NCBI GenBank assembly: GCA_041946825.1
Contig: JBHGBD010000001.1
Coordinates: 372,001-436,000, forward strand
DNA length: 64,000 nucleotides
Direction of reading: 5' to 3'
Origin: CAZTHM01 sp041946825
Lineage (GTDB): Bacteria; Acidobacteriota; Terriglobia; UBA7540
The notes under the pieces were generated by a model. The model saw nothing but the letters and a program-made list of their open reading frames with translations, did no database searches and had not been told where the DNA came from. This document shows, piece after piece, positions 31,518 to 39,665 of the stretch (position 1 is the first letter of the stretch; each line of letters opens with the position of its first letter). The position numbers and the translations under genes are program-made.

Positions 31518-33961
31518 GACGAAAAGCTATCCTTTCACTCACGATGATCGGGTTGATTCTGGGGACGGTCTCCGTCGCTCAGAGCCGGGACGCTGCAACC
31601 ACGCCGGTGGCGAGTCTGCGGGCCATTACCACCGCGAGTGGCGCGGCTGCCCCGCAACTCCTTCTGCGAATTGTCGGCCCCTATTCGTTCCAGCCGGTTC
31701 GGGCAACCGGGGATTCCTTGCTCCTCGACCTGAAAGGTGTCAGGAATGGCGGGGTCGCCAAAGACGGCGAGTTGCAGGGCGGGGTGTTTGGCGGCTATCA
31801 CCTGCTGCAGTATTCCGATGCCAATGGCGCGCCCGTCGCCAGGCTGCAACTGAGTCTCAAGCAGCCGGCGTCCATCAAAATTGATAAGGAAGAGTCCGGG
31901 TTGCGGCTGACCGCTGGCGCAGATTCCAAGGCAAGCTCGCCCTCCGCCGTAGCGGAACCCGTGCACTCGGCGCCTGCCAAGACTCCAACTCGTACGGTGG
32001 CGAGCCAGCCCGTTCCCGACGGCCCGGTGGCGGTGTCCGGCATCACCATTAAGTCCGCTCCTACCGGCGAAACGTATGTTGACATCGCGACAAGCCGCGC
32101 GGGCGCCTACAACGTCCTGCACCTTTCCAGCCCCGAGCGTTTGGTGTTGGATTTTGAAGGGGCTCGGACTGCAACTGCGCAGCGTTCCTTTAACGGAAAC
32201 TCGCCGTGGGTGAAGTCCGTCCGCGTGGGCCAGTTCCGTGAAAAGCCGGCAGTGGCACGTGTTGTCGCCGATCTGGTGGGGAATCCCTCCTTCGACGTCC
32301 ACGCACAGCCGGGTGGGGTGCGCGTTGAAATAAGATCGCGCTCTGCGGCGAAATCGGCCGCGGCTCCTCTCCCTTCTGCGCCGTCCGTCCCCGTCTTGAA
32401 ATCTCCGGATAAGCCCGTGGAGGTGGCTAAATCTGTCGCGCCTCCTGTGGCCGTTGAGTCCATCGAGAAACCGGCGGCACCGGTTGAAAAGCCAGCCGAG
32501 GCGCAGGAAGCACCGAAGCCCGTAGCGCTGGCCATTCCATCCCACACTGCCGTTGATATCCAAAGCCTCCTTCCTACTTCCGGAAATTCGCCCGCAGCGG
32601 CTGCATCGCCCAAGCCGGAGGCTCCTGGCGAATCGCCCGAAGCCGTTCAGGCTGCGCGGGCCGCGTTGACGATGGGAACGGCCGGGGCCGTTTACTCCTC
32701 GCCCCAGGGCCTGCCCGCCGGGCAGGAACAGCCCAAATACACCGGCGAGCCCATCTCGCTGAATTTGAAGGATGTTGACCTGAAGGACTTCTTCCGCCTG
32801 ATTCACGAAATCAGCGGCCTCAACATCATCGTTGATCCGAACGTGACAGGGAACGTGACGCTGGTCCTGGACGCGGTACCGTGGGACCAGGCGCTCGACA
32901 TCGTTCTTAAGAACAACCGCCTGGGGAAGACGCTGGAAGGCAACGTTCTCCGAATTGCCCGTGTTGAGACGATCACCGCGGAGCAGGAAGCGACCCTCAA
33001 GTTGGCACAAGCTCGAGAAGATGCGCAGCCCCTGGTGACGGTCTTCCGGCCCGTGAACTACGCCAAGGCCACGAACATTTCTACTATGCTGAAGTCTTGG
33101 GTGGGCGGTGGCGCACTGAGCAAGCGCGGCAACATCCTGGTGGATGACCGGACCAATACCCTGATTGTTTCCGATATCCAGACGCAGATTCCGGTCATTG
33201 AGTCCATCATCTCCCGGCTCGACAAAAAGGCCAAGCAGGTTTCCATCGAAGCTCGAATCGTGCGCGCCAATTCCGACTTCTCGCGGAGTCTCGGTGTGGC
33301 GTTGGCCGCCAGCTACAACAACCGCACCGGCACTACGGTTATGGGAGCTGCTTCCGGAGCTAACACGAATACCGGAATCGTCGGCGGCACGAGCCCGGGG
33401 ACGGTCAAGGCGTCGGACATTTCAGGCTTTGGGGTGTACGCAATCTCCAATGCCGGGACCCGCTACATGATCAACGCGGCGATTGCAGCGGCGGAAACCA
33501 AGAGCCAGGCCAAGACCATCTCCCGGCCTTCGATTGTGACTCAGAACAACGTTCCGGGGACCGTGCAACAAGGGAGTCAAATCCCCATCCAGACCACGAT
33601 CAACAACACCATCAGTATTCAGTACGTGAATGCAAGTCTGACCCTGAGGGTAACGCCCCAGGTCACCGAGGATGGCAACATCTTCCTGGACATTCAGGTG
33701 ACGAACGCACAGCCCGGCGCCGTGCTCACCTCGGCCGGCCCCAGCATCAATACTCAACAGGCGACGACCCAAGTGCTGGTCCCGGACGGCGGGACGGTCG
33801 TCTTCGGCGGTGTCACGGTGGCCTCGCGGACCAAATCCGCCACTTACGTGCCGGTGTTGGGGAGCATCCCCGTCCTCGGACACCTGTTCAAGACCAGCAA
33901 CGTCCAGGACAGCGACCAGGAACTGCTCTTCTTCGTGTCGCCCAAGGTTTTGCCAGGCTAG
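31514..33961 (+). CDS. pilQ: Type IV pilus secretin PilQ
   Basis: An 815-residue outer-membrane secretin. A signal peptide (about 1-23) is followed by two AMIN domains that bind peptidoglycan (about 45-130, 'RIVGPYSFQPVRATGDSLLLDLKGV', and 170-275, 'PERLVLDFEGARTATAQRSFNGNSPWVKSVRVGQF'), a Pro/Ala-rich linker, an STN/N0 domain ('EPISLNLKDVDLKDFFRLIHEISGLNIIVDPNV'), a NolW-type N1 domain ('VFRPVNYAKATNISTMLKSW') and the secretin barrel (about 575-815) ending with 'PVLGSIPVLGHLFKTSNVQDSDQELLFFVSPKVL'. It forms the pore through which the pilus exits. A terminator follows at once. Confidence 0.96.
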   Translation: MRRKAILSLTMIGLILGTVSVAQSRDAATTPVASLRAITTASGAAAPQLLLRIVGPYSFQPVRATGDSLLLDLKGVRNGGVAKDGELQGGVFGGYHLLQYSDANGAPVARLQLSLKQPASIKIDKEESGLRLTAGADSKASSPSAVAEPVHSAPAKTPTRTVASQPVPDGPVAVSGITIKSAPTGETYVDIATSRAGAYNVLHLSSPERLVLDFEGARTATAQRSFNGNSPWVKSVRVGQFREKPAVARVVADLVGNPSFDVHAQPGGVRVEIRSRSAAKSAAAPLPSAPSVPVLKSPDKPVEVAKSVAPPVAVESIEKPAAPVEKPAEAQEAPKPVALAIPSHTAVDIQSLLPTSGNSPAAAASPKPEAPGESPEAVQAARAALTMGTAGAVYSSPQGLPAGQEQPKYTGEPISLNLKDVDLKDFFRLIHEISGLNIIVDPNVTGNVTLVLDAVPWDQALDIVLKNNRLGKTLEGNVLRIARVETITAEQEATLKLAQAREDAQPLVTVFRPVNYAKATNISTMLKSWVGGGALSKRGNILVDDRTNTLIVSDIQTQIPVIESIISRLDKKAKQVSIEARIVRANSDFSRSLGVALAASYNNRTGTTVMGAASGANTNTGIVGGTSPGTVKASDISGFGVYAISNAGTRYMINAAIAAAETKSQAKTISRPSIVTQNNVPGTVQQGSQIPIQTTINNTISIQYVNASLTLRVTPQVTEDGNIFLDIQVTNAQPGAVLTSAGPSINTQQATTQVLVPDGGTVVFGGVTVASRTKSATYVPVLGSIPVLGHLFKTSNVQDSDQELLFFVSPKVLPG

Positions 33962-33996
33962 TCTCACCCGTCAGGCGAGCACAATCTGATTTCTCC

Positions 33997-34025
33997 GGAG
34001 GAGACGCGAGTCTCCTCCTTTTTGT
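33997..34025 (+). terminator. Intrinsic terminator of the pil operon
   Basis: A perfect 9-bp stem GGAGGAGAC/GTCTCCTCC with a GCGA (GNRA) tetraloop (33997-34018) is followed by a run of T interrupted by G (34019-34027). This is a strong rho-independent terminator. It lies only nine bases ahead of the next ATG, so the M24 peptidase needs its own start signal or depends on read-through. Confidence 0.88.
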
Positions 34026-34033
34026 TTGTTGCC

Positions 34034-35134
34034 ATGCAGCCAGACACTCTGTCCGACCTTATTGCCGCCAGGCAGGAGCGGCTCCGAATTCGACTACAGG
34101 CGCGCAAATTGCCGTGCCTCTTGGTATCGAATCCCACAAACATTTTCTACCTGACAGGCTTTCGAGGGAGCGCGGGAATCGCTGCGTTCTCCCATTCGGA
34201 CGCTGCTCTCTGGGTCGACCCGCGCTACACGCTTCAGGCGCACGAGCAAGCACATGGCGTGACGGTCTTTGAGGAGCGTGGCGAACTGCTGAAGGCCGCC
34301 GGGCAGTGGCTGGGCAGAAGGCGTCTAAACGCAGCCGGATACGAAGACGGCAACTTGACCTGCGCTGGCTACCGACGGCTTCGGAACTACGTGCCTCGTG
34401 GCATTCGCCTGTATCCGGCGGGCGGGTTGGTTGAGGACGCGCGGCGAGTGAAGGACGCGATTGAGGTAGAGCAAATTCGCCGGGCGGGGCGGTTGACTGC
34501 GGAGGTCTTTCAACAAGTGCGGTCGCAGATCCGGCCGGAGGTCAGGGAATCCGACTTGGCGGCGGAAATCGAGTACAGGATGAGGCGGGCCGGCGCGGAC
34601 GGCGCAGCCTTCGAAACCATCGTGGCTTCGGGCGTTCGGTCGGCATGGCCACATGCGCGGGCGTCTTCCAAGTTGTTGAAGAAAAATGAGTTGGTTATCT
34701 TCGATCTGGGTGCTATACTCAACGGATACGCTGCGGACATGACGCGAAGTGTTTACCTGGGTGTGCCGCCGCCGCGAGCTCGGAGGCTTTATAATGCCGT
34801 GCTGGAGGCGCAGCAGCGGGCCATGGAGGCCGCGGAGGCTGGCGGGGAGACTGGGGACATTGATCGAGCTGCGCGGCGCGTCCTGAGGCATTCTCGGCTT
34901 GAACGATTCTTCACCCACAGTACGGGTCACGGGGTGGGCCTGGAAATTCACGAAAGCCCTCGCGTCGCCCGACGAGACAGAACCCGGTTGGAACCGGGTT
35001 TTGTCATAACCATCGAGCCCGGAGTTTACATGGAAGGGTTCGGAGGCATCCGAATAGAAGACACAGTCCTGGTAGGGGAAGGGCAGCCGGAAATACTGAC
35101 TCCCGCCCCGAAGGATGACTGGATCATTGCATAG
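34034..35134 (+). CDS. M24-family Xaa-Pro aminopeptidase
   Basis: A 366-residue metallopeptidase with a creatinase-like N-terminal domain ('PCLLVSNPTNIFYLTGFRGSAG', about 1-130) and the pita-bread catalytic domain. All five metal ligands are present: Asp in 'FDLGAILNGYAADMTRSVY' (both Asp), His in 'HSTGHGVGLEIHE', Glu in 'FVITIEPGVYMEG' and Glu in 'GGIRIEDTVLV'. It removes N-terminal residues preceding proline, probably in the cytoplasm. I start it at ATG 34034, although no ribosome-binding site is visible because the pil terminator occupies that position. Confidence 0.92.
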   Translation: MQPDTLSDLIAARQERLRIRLQARKLPCLLVSNPTNIFYLTGFRGSAGIAAFSHSDAALWVDPRYTLQAHEQAHGVTVFEERGELLKAAGQWLGRRRLNAAGYEDGNLTCAGYRRLRNYVPRGIRLYPAGGLVEDARRVKDAIEVEQIRRAGRLTAEVFQQVRSQIRPEVRESDLAAEIEYRMRRAGADGAAFETIVASGVRSAWPHARASSKLLKKNELVIFDLGAILNGYAADMTRSVYLGVPPPRARRLYNAVLEAQQRAMEAAEAGGETGDIDRAARRVLRHSRLERFFTHSTGHGVGLEIHESPRVARRDRTRLEPGFVITIEPGVYMEGFGGIRIEDTVLVGEGQPEILTPAPKDDWIIA

Positions 35135-35168
35135 GGGCGAGGGTCGAATCGCCCTTGGAGCGGAAACG

Positions 35169-35717
35169 ATGCCCGGCAAAAACCCATCCCGCGGCGGGGG
35201 TGGTTCCGGAAGCGCCTGGAACCTGCAGGAGATCCGCCAGTTGATCGACCTCCTGATTGAACGCGAGATCAACGAGTTCGAAATGGAGCGGAGCGGCGTC
35301 CGCATCCGCATCAAGAGGGGTAACTCGCTGGCGGAAGTCTCCGGCCCGGGCGGCTTCACGGCAACGGTTCCCGCGCCATGGCCTTCGCCGCCGCCCGTCC
35401 ACGCCGCGCCTGCGCCGGCTCCATCGGGTGGAATGGGCCAGACGGAAACCGAGGAATCCTCCGAGGAGCTGTACATCATCAAATCGCCCATTGTGGGAAC
35501 GTTTTACGGGTCGCCGTCCCCTAACGCGCCTCACTTCGTTAAGCTGGGTGATGTTGTCGAAGTCGGGCAGCCCTTGTGCATCATCGAAGCCATGAAGTTA
35601 ATGAATGAAATTGAGGCGGAAGCTGCCGGCGAAATCGTGCGAATTTACGTCGAAAACGGGCAGCCCGTGGAATACGGTCAATCTTTGTTTGCCATCAATC
35701 CCTCTCATAAGAAATAG
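35169..35717 (+). CDS. accB: Biotin carboxyl carrier protein of acetyl-CoA carboxylase
   Basis: A 182-residue protein. After a Gly-rich N-terminus it shows 'LQEIRQLIDLLIEREINEFEMERSGVRIRIKRG', the conserved AccB start region, a Pro/Ala-rich linker and a C-terminal biotinyl domain with the biotinylated Lys in 'IIEAMKLMNEIEAEAAGEI'. It carries CO2 from the carboxylase AccC to the transferase during fatty-acid synthesis. The ATG at 35169 has TTGGAG upstream; an in-frame ATG at 35115 overlapping the peptidase is less likely. accC follows after 90 bases, the usual accBC order. Confidence 0.93.
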   Translation: MPGKNPSRGGGGSGSAWNLQEIRQLIDLLIEREINEFEMERSGVRIRIKRGNSLAEVSGPGGFTATVPAPWPSPPPVHAAPAPAPSGGMGQTETEESSEELYIIKSPIVGTFYGSPSPNAPHFVKLGDVVEVGQPLCIIEAMKLMNEIEAEAAGEIVRIYVENGQPVEYGQSLFAINPSHKK

Positions 35718-35730
35718 GCTTGGTTTGAGT

Positions 35731-35770
35731 ATCGAAATTCGAAATTCGAAAATCGAAATTCGAAATTCGG
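35731..35770. repeat. GAAATTC palindromic repeat cluster between accB and accC
   Basis: The unit 'atcgaaattcgaaattcga' occurs twice in tandem. Each unit is made of the near-palindromic words GAAATTC and TCGAAATTCGA. It is another word-like repeat of the intergenic style seen elsewhere in the window and occupies much of the leader of accC. Confidence 0.65.
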
Positions 35771-35807
35771 TTAAGCGGGAAGTTCGGGACTCATTTAGAA
35801 ATCAACG

Positions 35808-37160
35808 ATGTTCAACAAGATTCTGATTGCCAACCGCGGCGAGATCGCACTGCGGGTGATTTGCGCCTGCAAGGAACTGGGCATTTCCACGGTGGCCGTC
35901 TACTCCGAAGCTGACCGCTATTCCCTCCACGTCCGATTCGCGGATGAAGCCGTGTGCATCGGACCTCCGCGCAGTTCGGAAAGCTATCTGAACATCGCGA
36001 GCATTATTTCCGCCGCGGAGATTACCGGCGCGGACGCCATTCATCCCGGCTATGGCTTCCTGGCCGAAAACGCCCATTTTGCCGAGGTTTGCGAGACCTC
36101 GAACCTCAAGTTTATCGGTCCCACGCCCGAAGTCATCCGGCTGATGGGCGACAAAGACCGCGCGCGCATGGCGATGAGTGAGCAGGGCCTGCCCATCCTC
36201 CCTGGTTCCGGAATCCTCCAGTCGGAGGCCGAGGCCCGTGAGCACGCGGCGGCCATCGGTTATCCGGTCATGATTAAAGCCGCGGCGGGGGGTGGCGGGC
36301 GCGGAATGCGCATCGTCAAGGCGGATTCGGAGCTTTCCGGCGCCCTCCACACCGCGCAGAGCGAGGCCGTGGCTTCCTTTGGAACCCCCGACGTTTATCT
36401 GGAAAAATACATCGCATCGCCGCGCCATATTGAGTTCCAGGTGCTCGGCGATCAGCACGGGAAAGTCGTTCACCTCGGTGAACGCGAATGCACGATCCAA
36501 CGGCGCCACCAGAAACTCCTCGAAGAGTCGCCTTCCACCCAACTCGATGCTGACGCCCGCCAGCGGCAAGGCAGCCAGGTGGTGCAGGCCCTTCAAAAGA
36601 TCGGTTACACCAACGCCGGCACCGTCGAGTTTCTGATGGATGAAAACCAGAACCTTTATTTCCTGGAGATGAACGCGCGCATTCAGGTCGAACATCCGGT
36701 CACGGAAATGGTGACGGGGCTCGATCTCGTCAAGCTGCAGATCATGGCCGCGGCGGGCGAGCGCCTGCCTGTCGAGGGTGAAACGGTGGGTCTGCGCGGC
36801 CACGCCATCGAATGCCGCATCTGCGCGGAGAATCCCGAAACATTCGCGCCCTCGGCCGGGAAGATTACCGGATTCCATGTTCCGGGCGGCACGGGAGTGC
36901 GAGTGGATACCGCCGCTTACGCCGAGTGCGTCATCCCGCCATTTTATGATTCGTTGATCGCCAAACTGGTGGTTCACGGCAAAGACCGTAACGAAGCCAT
37001 CAGCCGCATGGCGCGGGCCTTGGAGATGTTTATCGTCGAAGGAATCTCGACTTCCATCCCGATTCATGAAAAGGTGATGGCCGATCCGGATTTCCGCGCC
37101 GGGAAGTTCGACACCAGTTTCTTGACTCGCTTCGCGCCCAATGGGGCTGGCGCGATTTGA
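35808..37160 (+). CDS. accC: Acetyl-CoA carboxylase biotin carboxylase subunit
   Basis: A 450-residue ATP-grasp enzyme that carboxylates the biotin of AccB. It shows 'KILIANRGEIALRVICACKELGI', 'ADAIHPGYGFLAENAHFAEVC', the Gly-rich ATP loop 'KAAAGGGGRGMRIV', 'ECTIQRRHQKLLEESPS', 'YFLEMNARIQVEHPVTEMVTG' with catalytic residues, and the C-terminal 'GISTSIPIHEKVMADPDFRAGKFDTSFL'. Full length. Together with accB it supplies malonyl-CoA for fatty-acid synthesis; the accA/accD genes are not in this window. Confidence 0.97.
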   Translation: MFNKILIANRGEIALRVICACKELGISTVAVYSEADRYSLHVRFADEAVCIGPPRSSESYLNIASIISAAEITGADAIHPGYGFLAENAHFAEVCETSNLKFIGPTPEVIRLMGDKDRARMAMSEQGLPILPGSGILQSEAEAREHAAAIGYPVMIKAAAGGGGRGMRIVKADSELSGALHTAQSEAVASFGTPDVYLEKYIASPRHIEFQVLGDQHGKVVHLGERECTIQRRHQKLLEESPSTQLDADARQRQGSQVVQALQKIGYTNAGTVEFLMDENQNLYFLEMNARIQVEHPVTEMVTGLDLVKLQIMAAAGERLPVEGETVGLRGHAIECRICAENPETFAPSAGKITGFHVPGGTGVRVDTAAYAECVIPPFYDSLIAKLVVHGKDRNEAISRMARALEMFIVEGISTSIPIHEKVMADPDFRAGKFDTSFLTRFAPNGAGAI

Positions 37161-37192
37161 CGCAATCGAACCTTGTGTTGTCACGAGAGTTT

Positions 37193-37299
37193 CCCTCACC
37201 CCCAGCCCCTCTCCCGGGGGGCGAGGGGAGAGGGATTCCTTTTCAAACGCCCAACCCTCTCCCAACGGAAGAGGGTGGCCCGCAAGGGCCGGGTGAGGG
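37193..37299. repeat. Structured intergenic repeat, copy 2 (CCCTCACC...GGTGAGGG)
   Basis: A 107-base element bounded by CCCTCACC (37193-37200) and GGTGAGGG (37292-37299). Inside are CCCTCTCCC, a G-rich stretch and GGGGAGAGGG, then CCCTCTCCC and GAGGG again. Same architecture as the 154-base copy at 20624-20777, with less perfect hairpins. It lies between accC and thiE. Confidence 0.78.
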
Positions 37300-37376
37300 G
37301 CCAATGGGCCGTTCGTGCCCAGACGGCGTTCCGTTGCTTGTCGCGTTTAGATTGGAATTTGAGTTTCTTCCCGACC

Positions 37377-38024
37377 ATGGGGATCACGATTCCGCGCTTC
37401 TACGCCATCCTCGATCGCGAGCAGGCGGGGGAGCGCTCGATAGTTGATCTGTGTGACACACTGCTCAGGGCGGGTGTGCGGCTGATCCAATATCGAGATA
37501 AGAAGGCGAGTTCACGAGAGCTGTACGAGAGCAGCCTGGCGCTCGCCGAACGAGTCCGAAGTGCGGGTGGCACTTTCATCGTGAACGACCGCGCCGACGT
37601 TGCGAGGGCCGCGGGCGCGGACGGTGTGCATCTGGGCCAGGATGATCTGCCCGTCGAGCTGGGGCGGCGCGTCCTTGGAGAGGGGAAGTGGGTGGGCTTC
37701 TCAACCCATCGGCTCGATCAGGTGGTGGAGGCCGACCGATCCTCTGCCGACTACATCGCCTTCGGGCCGATTTTCTCGACCCAAAGCAAGGCGCGGCCGG
37801 ACCCGGTCGTGGGGCTCGAAGGCCTGCGCGCGGCGCGCCAGGCAACGCGCAAGCCGCTCGTTGCCATCGGAGGAATAACCCTCGATCGGGCGCGCGAGGT
37901 CATCGAAGCCGGCGCCGATAGCGTGGCGGTGATAGCGGATTTGCTCCGGGCGCCTGACGTTGCTGCACGGGCGAAAGAATTCTTGAGAGTGCTCGGAGAA
38001 GGAGAAACCGGGGTTCGGGATTAG
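37377..38024 (+). CDS. thiE: Thiamine-phosphate synthase
   Basis: A 215-residue TIM-barrel enzyme that joins the pyrimidine and thiazole phosphates to make thiamine phosphate. Motifs are 'GVRLIQYRDKKASSRELYE', 'TFIVNDRADVARAAGADGVHLGQDDLP', 'GFSTHRLDQVVEADRSSADYIAFGPIFSTQSK' and 'PLVAIGGITLDRAREVIEAGADSVAVIADLL'. ATG 37377 is used; the frame remains open into the repeat upstream but has no similarity there. The last residues (GETGVRD) are read from a 'gggttcgggattaggg' repeat, so the natural C-terminus may have been altered. No other thi genes are nearby. Confidence 0.92.
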   Translation: MGITIPRFYAILDREQAGERSIVDLCDTLLRAGVRLIQYRDKKASSRELYESSLALAERVRSAGGTFIVNDRADVARAAGADGVHLGQDDLPVELGRRVLGEGKWVGFSTHRLDQVVEADRSSADYIAFGPIFSTQSKARPDPVVGLEGLRAARQATRKPLVAIGGITLDRAREVIEAGADSVAVIADLLRAPDVAARAKEFLRVLGEGETGVRD

Positions 38025-38132
38025 GGATTCGAGTTTAGGGTTTTGCGGTGTGGAGAATTGGCCGCAAGCGTTCGCTAATCCCCAAACCCCAACCCCTAAA
38101 CCCGAGTTACGAGTCGCGAATCCCGATTCCCG
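38010..38132. repeat. Word-like inverted repeat between thiE and APC transporter
   Basis: The left part (38010-38045) is built of 'gggttcgggattagggattcgag' words and the right part (38077-38132) of their complements, 'aatccccaaaccccaaccc' and 'cgagttacgagtcgcgaat'. The two halves can pair imperfectly. It runs into the last codons of thiE and up to the start of the next gene. Confidence 0.6.
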
Positions 38133-38144
38133 TTGTTTCCGAAT

Positions 38145-39641
38145 ATGGCAACACCAACCTCCATCAACGTCACAACCGAAACAGCGCCGACAGAACTCGT
38201 GAAGGGCCTCCGCCTGCTCGATGCCACGACGATTGTCATGGGCTCGATGATCGGCTCGGGGATTTTCATTGTCTCCGCAGACATCGCCCGACAGGTGGGC
38301 ACGCCGGGATTACTGCTGCTGACCTGGGTCATCAGCGCGCTGATGACGATTGTGGGAGCCATCACTTACGGTGAATTGGCCGCCATGATGCCGCGCGCCG
38401 GAGGACAGTACGTCTATTTGCGCGAGGCGTTCGGACCGCTTTTCGGTTTCCTTTATGGATGGACACTCTTCCTGGTGATCCAGACCGGCACGATCGCCGC
38501 GGTGGGAGTGGCATTCGGGAAATTTCTCGGTCTGTTTATTCCCTGGGTGTCAGCGCAAAATTCTCTGGTGGATTTGGGCATCCTGAGTGTGGCAGGGCAC
38601 TCGGTGGGCCTTACATTTTCCTCGCAACAATTGGTTGGAATTCTGGCGGTGGTTTTTCTGAGCGTGCTGAATGTCTTTGGCGTGCGGACGGGCGCCTGGG
38701 TTCAGAACGTTTTTACGACGCTGAAAGTTGGTTCGCTGCTGGGACTAATCGGCCTTGGACTGTGGTGGGTCGGCCGCGAGCATGCAATCAGTGCTCAGGC
38801 GCCGCCTTCGGGCGCGGCACCTTCCTGGGGATTGGCGACCATAACGATTGTTTGCGTTGCCCTCGTCGGACCCCTGTTTTCCTCCGACGCCTGGAACAAT
38901 GTCACCTTCACGGGCTCGGAAGTCGTTAATCCCAAGCGCAATCTCCCCCTGGCGCTGCTGATTGGGACGACGACCGTTTGCACGCTCTACTTCATCTGCA
39001 ATTGGGTTTACGTGAGCGTTCTGCCTTTCCATGGAAATCCCCACGGAGCAGGGCCGCTCGAGCGCGGCATCCAGTTCGCGGCGGAAGACCGCGTCGCCAC
39101 AGCCGCCATGCAAGTCATGCTGGGCTCGACGGGCACCTGGCTGATGGCGGCGGCGATTATCATTTCGACCTTTGGGTGTCTGAATGGCTTGATCCTGGCT
39201 GGCGCGCGGGTTTATTACGCCATGGCGAAAGACGGCCTGTTCTTTTCGTCGGCGGGCCGCGTCAATTCCAGATACCACACTCCCGCCGTATCTCTGATGT
39301 TTCAGGCGGTCTGGGCAGGGCTCTTGACCCTGACCGGTACTTACAGCGAGTTGCTTGACTACGTGATCTTCGCCGTGCTTCTGTTTTACATTCTTACTAT
39401 CGCCGGGGTATTCTGGCTGCGGCGAACACAGCCGGACACTCCGCGCCCGTACCGCGCCTGGGGCTATCCGGTTTTGCCCGCGCTTTACATCGTCTTCTCG
39501 CTTTTCGTCGAGTGGGCCTTACTGACTCACAAAACCGGGCGGAGCTTTGCGGGATTGTGTATCGTCGCGTTGGGGATTCCGGTTTTCTTCCTGTGGAGGC
39601 GGAAGAATTCCTCGGCGGGCGTATTTGAGGTAAAGAGTTAA
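38145..39641 (+). CDS. APC-superfamily amino acid permease
   Basis: A 498-residue integral membrane protein with about 12 predicted helices. 'LRLLDATTIVMGSMIGSGIFIVSADIARQVGTPGLLLLTWVISALMTIVGAITYGELAAMMPRAGGQYVYLREAFGPLFGFLYGWT', broken here for length, covers TM1-TM3; the unwound 'GSMIGSGIF' of TM1 is the substrate-binding motif of this family. It probably imports or exchanges an amino acid; specificity cannot be told. I start at ATG 38145 rather than the TTG at 38133. A second APC transporter follows 24 bases later. Confidence 0.85.
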   Translation: MATPTSINVTTETAPTELVKGLRLLDATTIVMGSMIGSGIFIVSADIARQVGTPGLLLLTWVISALMTIVGAITYGELAAMMPRAGGQYVYLREAFGPLFGFLYGWTLFLVIQTGTIAAVGVAFGKFLGLFIPWVSAQNSLVDLGILSVAGHSVGLTFSSQQLVGILAVVFLSVLNVFGVRTGAWVQNVFTTLKVGSLLGLIGLGLWWVGREHAISAQAPPSGAAPSWGLATITIVCVALVGPLFSSDAWNNVTFTGSEVVNPKRNLPLALLIGTTTVCTLYFICNWVYVSVLPFHGNPHGAGPLERGIQFAAEDRVATAAMQVMLGSTGTWLMAAAIIISTFGCLNGLILAGARVYYAMAKDGLFFSSAGRVNSRYHTPAVSLMFQAVWAGLLTLTGTYSELLDYVIFAVLLFYILTIAGVFWLRRTQPDTPRPYRAWGYPVLPALYIVFSLFVEWALLTHKTGRSFAGLCIVALGIPVFFLWRRKNSSAGVFEVKS

Positions 39642-39665
39642 GATCTCCGGGGAGGAGCGCCGCAT

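Noticed and set aside
31535..33010. 491-residue minus-strand frame opposite pilQ
   Set aside because: Composition of an antisense shadow; the AMIN and secretin domains are clear on the plus strand.
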